A stretch of 64,000 bases of DNA. It comes from Vulcanimicrobiota bacterium. GTDB taxonomy: Bacteria; Vulcanimicrobiota; Xenobia; Xenobiales; JADMJV01. The notes under the pieces were generated by a model. That model was given only the letters and a program-made list of their open reading frames with translations, did not search any database and had not been told where the DNA came from. Every line of letters starts with the position of its first letter. Positions within the stretch are counted from its first letter, which is position 1. The stretch is from positions 124,001 through 188,000 of the forward strand of contig JAHBVR010000005.1 of assembly GCA_019637395.1 (NCBI GenBank), given 5' to 3'. This document shows, piece by piece, positions 1 through 8,092 of this stretch. The translations under genes and the position numbers were made by a program.

Positions 1-1
1 A

Positions 2-376
2 GCCGGGTCCGCCGCTGCCAGCCCCCTTCGCCGGCCTCCCATCGAGCCGGGATTGTGGAGAATGCCCGGTTACCAACCCAGTCTGGTGGTAGTCAATCCA
101 GGCTCTGACACGCTGGCCCGCGGTTATAACTTGTATATGCAAAATTGTGCCATGTGCCACGGCGCGGACCTGCGCGGTGAATTCTCGGCGTCGAACGTGC
201 CGGTGCGGGATTTGACCCGGTTCAAGGATTACAAGTTCGGCAGTACCGATCAGGCGATCTATCGCTCCATCGTTTACGGCATTCCCAAAACGGCCATGGG
301 AAGTTATCAGCACGCCCTGAAGCCTCAACAGGTGTGGGACCTGATCAATTTTATGAAATCCAAGCGAACTGACTGA
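2..376 (+). CDS. c-type cytochrome domain protein (5' end outside window)
   Basis: The frame is open from the left edge of the window to the TGA at 374-376, so the beginning is missing. The visible part ends in a class I cytochrome c fold: a CAMCH haem-binding motif near the middle, a likely distal Met ligand in TAMGSY, and a C-terminal helix typical of the family (QQVWDLINFMKS). It should bind one covalent haem outside the cytoplasmic membrane and carry electrons. A TTG at 53 and an ATG at 62 are possible internal starts but neither gives a signal peptide, which supports a start upstream of the window. The SGNH hydrolase gene follows after only 2 nt, so the two are probably co-transcribed. 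A second cytochrome domain lies close by in the pseudopilin fusion on the opposite strand. Domain call is firm; the role is not known. Confidence 0.8.
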   Translation, partial: AGSAAASPLRRPPIEPGLWRMPGYQPSLVVVNPGSDTLARGYNLYMQNCAMCHGADLRGEFSASNVPVRDLTRFKDYKFGSTDQAIYRSIVYGIPKTAMGSYQHALKPQQVWDLINFMKSKRTD

Positions 377-378
377 AC

Positions 379-1317
379 GTGAGTAAAAAGATTTTTTTAC
401 GTTTCGGCCTGCTCTTTGGCGGGTTATTCGGGGGTGTGGTCGCCGGGGAAACCGCCTTGCGTATTCTGAAACCACCGGCTTCTTCAGGCGGTATACAGCA
501 GACGCGGTTCCCGGTGGGACAGTTGACGGATTACACTCCGGACGATGAGTGCGGCTATCTCCCGAAAATTAACGGCGAGGGATATGGCGCCCAGGGCTGT
601 CTCTATAATGACTATAAGCTGGAGAAGACTCCGGGACGCCGTCGGGTCCTGTTCGTAGGGGATTCGGTCACTCATCGGGGGCGCCTCATCACCCCGCTAC
701 GGTCGCTTTACGGGGAGGAAAAATTCGAGTATTGGAACGCCGGCGTGGAAAGTTTCAATACCGCCCAGGAAGTCGTGCTTTACCGCCGCTACAACTACCT
801 CATCAAGCCCGACCTGGTGGTGCTGACTTTTCATAACAACGATTTTATGCAGACTCCGCTGGTCTACCGGGAAAAAGGCAAGCTGCAACTGCTGACCCCT
901 TTGCATGACCGCAATCACATCAACACCTGGCTCTTTGAAAACAGTTACATCTATCGATGTTACGTGGGACGCAGTTGGCGCGCCGACCAGGAAGAAAAGG
1001 CCGTGCGCGTTCGCGAGAATCTGCGGGAACTGGACAGGCTGGTCAGGGATGGCGGCGGTCAGTTGCGGGTGGTGCTTCTGCCTCTGATGAAACCGCTTAA
1101 AGACTACGACCCGGGTGAAAATTGGTCCCGCAATCACGCCCTGGCCATCGTCAAAGAACTCAAGCTAAACAGCATCGACCTGACCCCCGCGTTGGAGGAG
1201 ATTCTTCCCGAGAACCAGCCTGTCGAAGAAACGGCCGGGGATTATTGGCATCCCAGCCAGTGGGCCGCCGACCGTCTGGCCAGGACCCTGTATCAGCAAG
1301 ATATCTTAGCCCCTTAA
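379..1317 (+). CDS. SGNH/GDSL-family hydrolase, membrane-anchored
   Basis: A GTG start 2 nt after the cytochrome stop gives a 312-residue protein. An N-terminal hydrophobic segment (residues about 7-22) would anchor it or act as a signal. The SGNH fold is visible in order: block I GDS with Ser96 (LFVGDSVTHRG), a Gly in the NAGVESFN stretch, Asn153/154 in FHNND, and the C-terminal Asp288-x-x-His291 pair in DYWHPS. These are the expected catalytic residues of GDSL esterases and of the periplasmic domains of O-acetyltransferase systems. The substrate cannot be told. The last 4 bp overlap the end of the convergent pseudopilin-cytochrome gene. Family confidence is high, specific function low. Confidence 0.8.
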   Translation: MSKKIFLRFGLLFGGLFGGVVAGETALRILKPPASSGGIQQTRFPVGQLTDYTPDDECGYLPKINGEGYGAQGCLYNDYKLEKTPGRRRVLFVGDSVTHRGRLITPLRSLYGEEKFEYWNAGVESFNTAQEVVLYRRYNYLIKPDLVVLTFHNNDFMQTPLVYREKGKLQLLTPLHDRNHINTWLFENSYIYRCYVGRSWRADQEEKAVRVRENLRELDRLVRDGGGQLRVVLLPLMKPLKDYDPGENWSRNHALAIVKELKLNSIDLTPALEEILPENQPVEETAGDYWHPSQWAADRLARTLYQQDILAP

Positions 1318-1988
1318 AAAGACTTGATATAGGCGGTTAGCGCCTGCAGATCTTCTTCGGGCATAGCATTGATGTCCGGATAAGCATCCATGGCCACAGT
1401 ATAGCCGGCCACTTCGAAAGCCAGCGGGTCGCGAACCGATTCTCGAATGTACTCGTCGATGGTCAGGGCGGGACCGGGCAGGCCGGAGGCATTGCGATCG
1501 TTCATTCCCTGGGTAAGGGTGGCCATGGAGAGGTTGGGTGCGCTGGGGTTGGGAGTGGTGGTCCCGGTAGCGTGACACGAATTGCAGGCGTAGGCGGCGA
1601 ACAGCGCGGCTCCGTTGGGTCGGACAAATAGCCCGCGCAAGGAGCTGGTCGTTTCATAGGGCTTGGGGCCTTTAACGGTCACGATGACCCAGGAACTATC
1701 GGAATCGAAGTTGGCAATTTCGGTGTCCACCCGAAACTCGTAGTCCGGATTGCCATAGTAGGTATTATAGCCACCGCTGTATGTGGGGGGCGTCGAGTCA
1801 GCCAGCAATTCGTCCAGCTTGGCCTTCACCAGGGCGTCCCGCACGACCACATACTGGGTCCGGCGAGGGTAACCGGAACCGGCCACCAGGATGGTCATGA
1901 CGCCGCCCGCGGCCACGAACAAAAGCCCCATGGCCAGGACCAGCTCCATCATGGTCACCGCTCGAATTCGTTCGCGCCAACTCATCAT
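1314..1988 (-). CDS. pseudopilin fused to a monohaem cytochrome c domain
   Basis: The chosen ATG at 1988 has an AGGA motif about 7 nt upstream; a TTG at 2003 is the longer option. The 224-residue product begins with a class III signal: a short basic leader, then TMMELVLAMG with Glu15 at the conserved +5 position if cleavage follows Ala10 (Ala instead of the usual Gly), then a hydrophobic helix to about residue 37. The middle (about 45-120) resembles minor pseudopilins of the GspI/PilV type. The C-terminal 95 residues form a cytochrome c domain with C135-N-S-C138-H139 and a candidate distal Met200. The gene lies 24 nt downstream of a GspF/PilC gene, the expected partner of a pilin. A pilus-like filament carrying haem, or a haem protein held in the inner membrane by a pilin helix, are both possible. 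I know of no standard family with this architecture. Confidence 0.82.
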   Translation of the reverse strand: MMSWRERIRAVTMMELVLAMGLLFVAAGGVMTILVAGSGYPRRTQYVVVRDALVKAKLDELLADSTPPTYSGGYNTYYGNPDYEFRVDTEIANFDSDSSWVIVTVKGPKPYETTSSLRGLFVRPNGAALFAAYACNSCHATGTTTPNPSAPNLSMATLTQGMNDRNASGLPGPALTIDEYIRESVRDPLAFEVAGYTVAMDAYPDINAMPEEDLQALTAYIKSF

Positions 1989-2012
1989 TTCATATCCTAA
2001 CAAAAGATAAGG

Positions 2013-3101
2013 CTAGGCGCCAATGTCCGAAAGCATCCCGTAGACCGGCATGAACAGGCCCACGAAGAAGAAAGCGGTGACCACACCGAGCCCGCAAATC
2101 ATGATCGGTTCCAGCAAGGTGACGATCGAGCGAATGGTCATATCGACTTCCTGTTCCAGAATGTTGCTCATGGACCCCAGCAGGGTATCCAGGTTGCCGA
2201 CTTCCTGGCCCACCGTGGCCACGGTGGTCAGCATGCTCGGGAAGTAGCTGACGTTGGCCATGCTCTCGGCGAAATCGCCTTCCTCGAGCAGGGCGGCGTG
2301 GAATTTTTTCAGATAGGAGCGATGGGTCCGGAAAGGCGCGGTGTGCGCGATCATCTGCACGGCTTTGACCAGGCTGACCCCTTCCTTGACCAGCGAGCCG
2401 AGAATATCGCAAAACTGGGCGCCGAGCACAATGCCGATCCAGCGTTCAAAGAGTGGAATCTGTAAGGCGCGGGCAAAGGCGCGCTCCTGGATTTCCGTCC
2501 AATAGCTCTTCAGGATAATGGCGCAGGTGAGCAAGCTGATGAAGAAGAGCGGGTGGTTGCAAATATTGACTACCTGGATGACGATCTGCGTGATTTGCGG
2601 CAGTTCCACGTTCATGCCGGAATACATGTCGATGAAGCGCGGCATGACGAACCTGACGCAGCCGTAGAGAATGACCGAGGCCACCACCACCGTCAGGAAC
2701 GGCGCGGTCATGGCCGATTTGACCTGGCGAACCAGATGGTCATTGCGTTCCATCAGCATGCCGGCGCGTCGCAAGCGTGAGGCCATGTCACCGGTGGCTT
2801 CGCCGGCCTGGACGAAGAGTACGCAATAGGCGGGGAACACTTGAGGATACTGAGCGAAAGCCTGGGAAAGCTTCCAGCCCTGGCGGGTGACCTTATATTC
2901 GATATCCTCCAGGGTCTTTTCGAAGACAACGTCATCCATCTGGGTGCGCACGGCGTTGAAGACCTCGGTCATACCCACGCCGGATTCCAGCATGATGGCC
3001 ATCAATTGCAGGGCGACGGAGACGGTTTTTCGGCCAGGATTCGGCGGTTTAGGCTTGATTCTGGCCCACAGCCCTGGTTTCGTCTGCTGCTTAACCCCCA
3101 T
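2013..3101 (-). CDS. type II secretion / type IV pilus platform protein (GspF/PilC family)
   Basis: A 362-residue polytopic membrane protein with two GspF/T2SSF domains. The first (about residues 30-150) carries the family-type stretch ending QAGEATGDMASRLRR. Membrane segments lie near 155-180, 205-225 and at the C-terminus (about 330-355, ending in a PVYGMLSDIGA tail). These proteins sit in the inner membrane and couple the assembly ATPase to pilin polymerisation. An AAGG motif about 6 nt before the ATG supports the start. The next gene in the same direction encodes the pseudopilin-cytochrome fusion, so this platform probably assembles it. No assembly ATPase or secretin is seen in the window. 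The usual length is about 400 residues, so this is slightly short at the N-terminus. Confidence 0.9.
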   Translation of the reverse strand: MGVKQQTKPGLWARIKPKPPNPGRKTVSVALQLMAIMLESGVGMTEVFNAVRTQMDDVVFEKTLEDIEYKVTRQGWKLSQAFAQYPQVFPAYCVLFVQAGEATGDMASRLRRAGMLMERNDHLVRQVKSAMTAPFLTVVVASVILYGCVRFVMPRFIDMYSGMNVELPQITQIVIQVVNICNHPLFFISLLTCAIILKSYWTEIQERAFARALQIPLFERWIGIVLGAQFCDILGSLVKEGVSLVKAVQMIAHTAPFRTHRSYLKKFHAALLEEGDFAESMANVSYFPSMLTTVATVGQEVGNLDTLLGSMSNILEQEVDMTIRSIVTLLEPIMICGLGVVTAFFFVGLFMPVYGMLSDIGA

Positions 3102-3172
3102 GGCCGCCTTTTCGCTGCCTGAGTAGATCCGCCCTACTATCTCCTAGGACTAAAGTCTCAGGAGGCACACAA

Positions 3173-3208
3173 AAGAAAGCCCCCGGCCGTCAGACCGGGG
3201 GCTTTCTT
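3173..3208 (-). terminator. strong Rho-independent terminator
   Basis: A perfect 14-bp inverted repeat (AAGAAAGCCCCCGG at 3173-3186 and its complement at 3195-3208) surrounds an 8-nt loop. On the minus strand the stem runs into CTTTCTTTTG. It lies 9 nt after the stop of the metallopeptidase gene and would stop its transcript before the gspF-pseudopilin pair. Confidence 0.9.
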
Positions 3209-3216
3209 GGTGCCGC

Positions 3217-4692
3217 TTAGAAAACGATCTTGGTGCGGTGGAATTCGCGCTCGCCTTTGGCGTTGGGAGCCACGTAGGCGGCGTAGGCGGTGCCGTCGGG
3301 GCGGAAGATGTCGCCCAGGTCGGGGTTGGTCTTGTCGGTGAAAAGCACTTCGCCGTCGGCGGCCAGCAGGCGGGCCCCCTTTTCGGCTTCCGCGATGGTC
3401 GAGTTGGTCAGTCCCACCAGGCCGAAAGCCGGCTGGTCGACAAGACTGCTCATTTTGACACCGGCCAGCTGGCCGGCGTCGTTGCCGATGAAGAATTCCT
3501 GGCGAACCGGTTCGGCGTTGAACAGGCGGGCGCCGTTTTGGCGGCTGGGCGGAGGGGCGTCGGCGTCCATCAGGCCGCGCTTCACCATGACGTTCTTGAT
3601 CAGCTCACCGCGAGCGCCGCCGTTGAACTGGGCGTCGGCGGCGGCCATGTTGGCGGCCATCTCGTGGAAAGTGGTCTCGGAGGCTTTGGGAGACAGCTCG
3701 ACCTGTCCCACCAGCAGCTTCCAGCACTCTTCACCGGCGGCCATCAAAGCTTCCTTGGGAGCCATGCCGGCGGCGCGGTTGGCGTCGGAGATGCCGTCGA
3801 TGACGTCGTAGAAAGCTCCCGACCAGAGGCGCGAGAAGTCGTGCACTTCACGTCCCAGGTGGTTTTCGTCACCGTGCTCGGGCAGGCTGGCCGGATCGGC
3901 GTAGACGAACTCGTTCTTGGAGGTGCGGATGCCACCCTCACGGCCCAGGGCGTGGCCGAAGGCTTCGCCCATGTCGGAGAGCATGTTGCGCCTGGTGGAG
4001 AGGTCGCCGCCTTCGGTCTGAGCGACCAGGGCTTCGACGGCCTTCTCGTTGCCCAGGGTCATCAGCATCGACAGGCAGTCGCCGAAGGCTTCGTGATAAG
4101 CGCCGGTTTCCGAACCGGAGCCCTCCATGAAGCCGGGGCGTTGCGAATCGAGGATGGCGTGGCCGGCTTCGTGGGAGGAGACTTCCCCGGACGCGGCCGT
4201 GCTGGTGGTCTTGTAGTGGAAGAAGTGCAGACCCTTGAACTGGCGGGCGTAGAAAGCGTTGGGCCAATCGCCGGTCTCGGGAGAGACCTTGATCTGCTTG
4301 TCGCCGAAAGCCCACTCGATGTTTTTGCCGGTCAGTTCGCCGAGCACCTGATTATACTTGTTGACCGTCTCGGCCACGGCGCCGAAGGCGTTGGCGCCGT
4401 TGAAGTTCTTATCGCTGTTGTCGGCATAGACGAAGTTGCCGTCAGCGTTGGGGGTCAGCTTGTAGGCGGGGTCAGGTCTCAGGCCGACCAGATTGCCCAT
4501 CACGAAGATGGCCTTCTTGTTCTCCAGCACCACCGAGTCGGTGGAGGGCTTGCCACCGTTGGCGCTCACATTGGGGATATCGACGGTGTCGTTGGGCAGG
4601 GCGTCGTGGTCCTGCGGATTGTTGCTAAACTTTACGGTGTTGCCCTGGGGGGCGGCCAAGCGGGGGCCGTGGTTGGCGCAGCAGATATTCAT
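3217..4692 (-). CDS. HEXXH zinc metallopeptidase (gluzincin, M4/M36-like)
   Basis: Start ATG at 4692 has AGGAG 11 nt upstream; an in-frame ATG at 4755 would add 21 residues of unlikely composition. In the 491-residue product, HEAGH (His174, Glu175, His178) is followed by AYHEAFGD with Glu201 as the probable third zinc ligand and Asp205 supporting it, the layout of gluzincin peptidases such as thermolysin and fungalysin. A second domain follows (about 230-350) and the C-terminus is beta-rich. There is no Sec signal peptide or propeptide, although such enzymes normally act outside the cell. The N-terminus MNICCANHGPRLAAP is short, polar and Pro-rich and fits the recurrent leader seen on other proteins here. 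A strong terminator follows the gene. The peptidase class is well supported; subfamily is uncertain. Confidence 0.8.
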   Translation of the reverse strand: MNICCANHGPRLAAPQGNTVKFSNNPQDHDALPNDTVDIPNVSANGGKPSTDSVVLENKKAIFVMGNLVGLRPDPAYKLTPNADGNFVYADNSDKNFNGANAFGAVAETVNKYNQVLGELTGKNIEWAFGDKQIKVSPETGDWPNAFYARQFKGLHFFHYKTTSTAASGEVSSHEAGHAILDSQRPGFMEGSGSETGAYHEAFGDCLSMLMTLGNEKAVEALVAQTEGGDLSTRRNMLSDMGEAFGHALGREGGIRTSKNEFVYADPASLPEHGDENHLGREVHDFSRLWSGAFYDVIDGISDANRAAGMAPKEALMAAGEECWKLLVGQVELSPKASETTFHEMAANMAAADAQFNGGARGELIKNVMVKRGLMDADAPPPSRQNGARLFNAEPVRQEFFIGNDAGQLAGVKMSSLVDQPAFGLVGLTNSTIAEAEKGARLLAADGEVLFTDKTNPDLGDIFRPDGTAYAAYVAPNAKGEREFHRTKIVF

Positions 4693-4820
4693 TGTGGGAG
4701 GTGCTCCTGTGGTGGTGTATGTGCTGTGACACCATATCCGAGGTCTAAGGTCCATGTTGGATCCAAAAAGTTAACTAAAATCCGGGGAAGATTTTTGCCG
4801 GGCGTGCGAAAATTAGCATT

Positions 4821-5864
4821 ATGAAGAAGCTTGTCGTAGTGGCCCTCGGCCTCTGTTTACTCTCCACCGCTCCGTTGGTGCGCGCCGACGATGACGAAGA
4901 AGGCAAGGTCAAAACCCTGGGTTGGTCGGTCTATGTGAACGGTGTCAAGAGCGCCGCCAATTCGGTCAACGTCAACGGTATGGACTGGTTTGAAGCCCAG
5001 CAGTTGGTGACGGCCATCGGAATGAGCTTTCAGTCGAACGAGAGCGGTGCTTATGCTAACGGGCAGCCGATCATTCCCATCATTCGCGCCAACGGGGTTG
5101 TGTTCACCACCCCCGAGGCGGTGGCCAAAGCGGCCGGCGCCGTGGTGCAAAAAGATCCGGTGCGCGCCAGCATCTTCTACCAGATGGCCGCCAGTAATCC
5201 CGGCGGAATCCCCTATTACAGCGCCGACTACATTCCTCCGGCCGAGGAATACAAACGTCAGCGGCGGGCCGACCTGGGCATGTCTCCGGGCGATGCCATG
5301 CTGGAAGATTGGGATGAGAAGATGGGCAAGGCCTGGCAGGAAAAGCATCCCAACAACAACCTTTACGTCCCGCGCTCACCCGATTTTGTGGAGAGCCTGC
5401 CCGATAGCAGCAAGGAAATGCCCCGTCTTTTGAGCGAGGAAGAGTTGCTGGCCGGAGCCTCTTACAAAGGCCAGAAGCCGACCGCCCAGCCCAGCGGCTA
5501 TATGACGAGAAGCGCCGACAACGGCACCTTCCGCGTCACCTTGAATGACGTAAAACTGGCCGAAGCTCTCAAGGGCATGCAGCCGCCCCTTTACCCCCGG
5601 GCGGGCAACAAGTTCTGCGTGGTCAAGCTGAGTTTGCAGAACGTGACCAAAAAGCGCCAGCGGCCCGGCTGGTTTGCGGTGCGTGGCCAGGACGGCAGTC
5701 CTTATCCGGCCAATCAGTATTATTCGCAGTTCTCGCAAGGCGAGATGGCTCCCAATGAAACCAACGTGGGCTTCCTGATTTTCGAGATTCCTATGTCGGT
5801 CTCTCCGGTTGGTCTCGACGTGCTGGTTAGCCCGGCTCTCGGTCTCAGTCTTCTCTACCGCTAA
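4821..5864 (+). CDS. secreted protein with C-terminal DUF4352-like domain
   Basis: The first 22 residues form a typical Sec signal peptide (MKKLVVVALGLCLLSTAP, cleavage likely after VRA), followed by an acidic patch DDDEEG. Residues about 33-110 contain repeated V-N-G turns and TAIGMSF as in copper-amine-oxidase-N/stalk-type domains. Residues about 225-345 form a beta-sandwich resembling DUF4352 (GTFRVTLNDVK, FCVVKLSLQNVTKK, FLIFEIPMSV), a family that often binds or stabilises surface proteins. The enzyme role, if any, is unknown. The corA-like gene starts 5 nt after its stop, so the two may share a transcript. Confidence 0.75.
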   Translation: MKKLVVVALGLCLLSTAPLVRADDDEEGKVKTLGWSVYVNGVKSAANSVNVNGMDWFEAQQLVTAIGMSFQSNESGAYANGQPIIPIIRANGVVFTTPEAVAKAAGAVVQKDPVRASIFYQMAASNPGGIPYYSADYIPPAEEYKRQRRADLGMSPGDAMLEDWDEKMGKAWQEKHPNNNLYVPRSPDFVESLPDSSKEMPRLLSEEELLAGASYKGQKPTAQPSGYMTRSADNGTFRVTLNDVKLAEALKGMQPPLYPRAGNKFCVVKLSLQNVTKKRQRPGWFAVRGQDGSPYPANQYYSQFSQGEMAPNETNVGFLIFEIPMSVSPVGLDVLVSPALGLSLLYR

Positions 5865-5869
5865 AAGCC

Positions 5870-6970
5870 GTGGGCCGCGGGAAAAAACGGCGCAGTCCTC
5901 ATTGGACGCCGGCCGGCACGCTGTGCATCGACCCTAACGCGCCTTTGCCTGAAGTCGACGTTATGGCCTACGGCAACCAGACCTTCTTTGAGAAACACTT
6001 AGAAGATCTCAAGTGGGTCGAGGAAAACAAGGGCAAGTACCCGGTGCTTTGGATCAATGTGGACGGGCTGGGGGATTCCCACGTGGTCAGCGAGTTGGGG
6101 CGAATCTTTGGTCTGCATAAGCTGGCCCTCGAAGATGTAGTGCACGGTAACCAGCGACCCAAGGTCGACATTTACGACGGGTATCTCTTTGTGAGTCTGC
6201 GCATGTTGTACCGCCTCGAGGGCCGGGTCGAGACCGAGCAGTTGAGCATTTTCCTGGGCAAGGACTTCGTGATCTCTTTCCAGGAGGGGATTCCCGGCGA
6301 TTGCTTTGACCCGGTGCGCGAACGCTTGCGCCAGGAAGCCAGCAAACTGAGGGCCGGCCGTAGCGATTTCCTGGCCTACAACTTGATTGACGCGGTGGTG
6401 GACGCTTATTTTCCCCCTCTGGAAGACCTGGGCGAGCAACTCGAACACCTGGAAGACCGCGTGATAACCGACCCTTCCCGGGAAATCATTCAGGATATTC
6501 ACTCGATCAAGCGCGACCTTCGGTTGCTTCGCCGGGCGGTGTGGCCGGTGCGCGAAATGCTCAACTCGCTGATGCGCGAGGAAACTCCCCTGATCACTCA
6601 TGAGACCAGGATTTTCTTGCGCGATTGCTACGACCATTGCGTCCAGGTGGTCGACCTGCTCGAGAATTATCGAGAGATCGGCTCCAGCCTCATGGATATC
6701 TATTTGAGTTCCCTCAGCAACAAGATGAACGAAGTGATGAAAGTGCTCACCATCATTACCACTATTTTCGTGCCCTTGACCTTTGTGGCCGGGGTTTACG
6801 GTATGAACTTCAATACCGAAAAATCTCCCTGGAACATGCCGGAGCTGAACAACTACTACGGCTACCCCTTTTGCTGGTTGGTCATGCTGATGATCGCCGG
6901 CGCCGAAATTTACTACTTCTGGCGTAGGGGTTGGATCTGGGAGCGCAAGAGAGCTAACGTATCCAAATAG
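5870..6970 (+). CDS. corA: CorA-family Mg2+/divalent cation transporter
   Basis: A GTG start 5 nt after the upstream stop gives 366 residues, the usual CorA length. A large cytoplasmic funnel domain with long helices (about 1-300) is followed by two membrane helices near the C-terminus. The selectivity motif Y310-G-M-N313 lies in the periplasmic loop start, and a typical basic tail WRRGWIWERKR ends the protein. CorA pentamers carry Mg2+ (also Co2+/Ni2+) passively. The last 17 bp overlap the convergent chrA C-half gene. Confidence 0.93.
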   Translation: MGRGKKRRSPHWTPAGTLCIDPNAPLPEVDVMAYGNQTFFEKHLEDLKWVEENKGKYPVLWINVDGLGDSHVVSELGRIFGLHKLALEDVVHGNQRPKVDIYDGYLFVSLRMLYRLEGRVETEQLSIFLGKDFVISFQEGIPGDCFDPVRERLRQEASKLRAGRSDFLAYNLIDAVVDAYFPPLEDLGEQLEHLEDRVITDPSREIIQDIHSIKRDLRLLRRAVWPVREMLNSLMREETPLITHETRIFLRDCYDHCVQVVDLLENYREIGSSLMDIYLSSLSNKMNEVMKVLTIITTIFVPLTFVAGVYGMNFNTEKSPWNMPELNNYYGYPFCWLVMLMIAGAEIYYFWRRGWIWERKRANVSK

Positions 6971-7475
6971 CCCCGATCAGAGCGCAGGCCGCCACCATCC
7001 AGATGGGGTTCCACCTGGGCCGCAAGACCAACCAGAGCAATCCGCTCAGACTCAAGCCCCATTGGGCCGCCGGCAGGGCGAAGCTGGTGGCCGTGCTCAT
7101 GGCTCCGGCCGTCAGCATTCCCGCCACGATAGGGACCAGGGCTTTGCGGGTGGCCTTCATCCAGGCGGGCGCCTGAGTCGAGCCGGTGCGGCCGATTTGA
7201 TGGAGTAAGAAGGTGGTGGGTAAGGCCCAGGCCAGACCGGCCAGGCAGGCGCCCGGCGCTCCGGCCAGGCGGTATCCCAGCAGACTGAGGAAGATGGCGT
7301 TGGGCCCGGGCGCTCCCACCGCCAGCGAATAGGTGCGCGAGAAATCCTCGTTGCTCAGCAAGTGGTGCTGGCTGACCAGGCTGTTTTGCAGGGAGGACAA
7401 CACCGCCGCCAGCCCGCCAAAAGACAGCGCTCCGGCCATGAAGATATCCAGGAACATCTGCAGTTCAGGTCTCAC
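6954..7475 (-). CDS. chrA: chromate transporter, C-terminal half protein (short-chain CHR family)
   Basis: The coding frame extends upstream to 7895 but the part before 7475 is a shadow of the N-half gene. The GTG at 7475 overlaps the TGA of the upstream gene (GTGA), which indicates translational coupling. The 173-residue product has one CHR domain: FMAGALSFGGLAAVLSSL near residue 10, then SLAVGAPGPNAIFLSLLGY, then several membrane helices. In short-chain CHR systems two half proteins act together as a proton-driven chromate or anion transporter. It overlaps the convergent corA end by 17 bp. Note that in many genomes such pairs are annotated as chromate transporters without evidence for the substrate. 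Confidence 0.88.
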   Translation of the reverse strand: MRPELQMFLDIFMAGALSFGGLAAVLSSLQNSLVSQHHLLSNEDFSRTYSLAVGAPGPNAIFLSLLGYRLAGAPGACLAGLAWALPTTFLLHQIGRTGSTQAPAWMKATRKALVPIVAGMLTAGAMSTATSFALPAAQWGLSLSGLLWLVLRPRWNPIWMVAACALIGAIWIR

Positions 7476-8014
7476 GGACGGCCTCCCCAGCGGCGCAGGG
7501 CCAGGCTGAGCAGAGCGCCGCCAGGCAGTACCGTCCACAGGGGCGCTTTCAGGAAAAAGATGGCCAGACAGGCTCCGAAAGCCAGCAGGTAGTCCGCGAA
7601 AGTCCATTGGCTCAGGTTCAACTTGGTGGCCGAGTAGAGAATCAGGGCGGTGGCGGCGCATTGCAAGCCTTGCAGGGCGCCGCGCACGGCCGGCTCGTCC
7701 TGATAATACTCGTAGGTGGTTCCCAGACCGATCATGACCAGCGAGCCAGGCACGACCAGGCACAGATAAGCTGTTACCAAACCGGCCAGACCGCGCAGGC
7801 GGCGGGCAATCTCCAGGCCTACGTTGGAGGCATTTCCCCCTGGAGCAAGGCTGGCGGTAGCGTTGATGTCGGCGAATTCTTCTTCGTTCAGCCAACCGTG
7901 TTTGGAGACGGCCAGATGATAGAAGCGGCCCTGCAGTCCTCCTCCGAAGCCGGTGATGCCGATTAGAAAATACTCACGAAGAATCAGGCTCAAAGCTACC
8001 TTGGCGGGCTGCAT
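7472..8014 (-). CDS. chrA: chromate transporter, N-terminal half protein (short-chain CHR family)
   Basis: A 180-residue protein starting ATG at 8014. The CHR signature FLIGITGFGGGLQGRFYH lies at about residues 16-33 and ASLAPGGNASNVGLEIARRL follows, with a Gly-rich loop equivalent to the second half's VGAPGPN. About five to six membrane helices are predicted by eye. It is the first gene of the coupled pair (4-bp overlap with the C-half). Together the two halves correspond to a full-length ChrA. Its start codon lies only 6 nt from the ATG that opens the divergent frame, so the divergent gene more likely begins at its internal GTG. Confidence 0.88.
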   Translation of the reverse strand: MQPAKVALSLILREYFLIGITGFGGGLQGRFYHLAVSKHGWLNEEEFADINATASLAPGGNASNVGLEIARRLRGLAGLVTAYLCLVVPGSLVMIGLGTTYEYYQDEPAVRGALQGLQCAATALILYSATKLNLSQWTFADYLLAFGACLAIFFLKAPLWTVLPGGALLSLALRRWGGRP

Positions 8015-8092
8015 AGCAGTATGTTAGCCTTGACGACGGAGTTTCCCGGACATTTTCAGGGAAATTTATTTGCGGCTCGTTTAAATAACAAC

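Noticed and set aside
3238-4824. 528-codon plus-strand frame with repeated Val/Gly
   Set aside because: It is the antisense shadow of the HEXXH peptidase gene; it has no recognisable domain and the peptidase frame has conserved catalytic motifs, a terminator and a ribosome site.
7476-7895. N-terminal extension of the chrA C-half frame
   Set aside because: It is a shifted reading of the N-half gene, and the GTGA overlap marks the true start.
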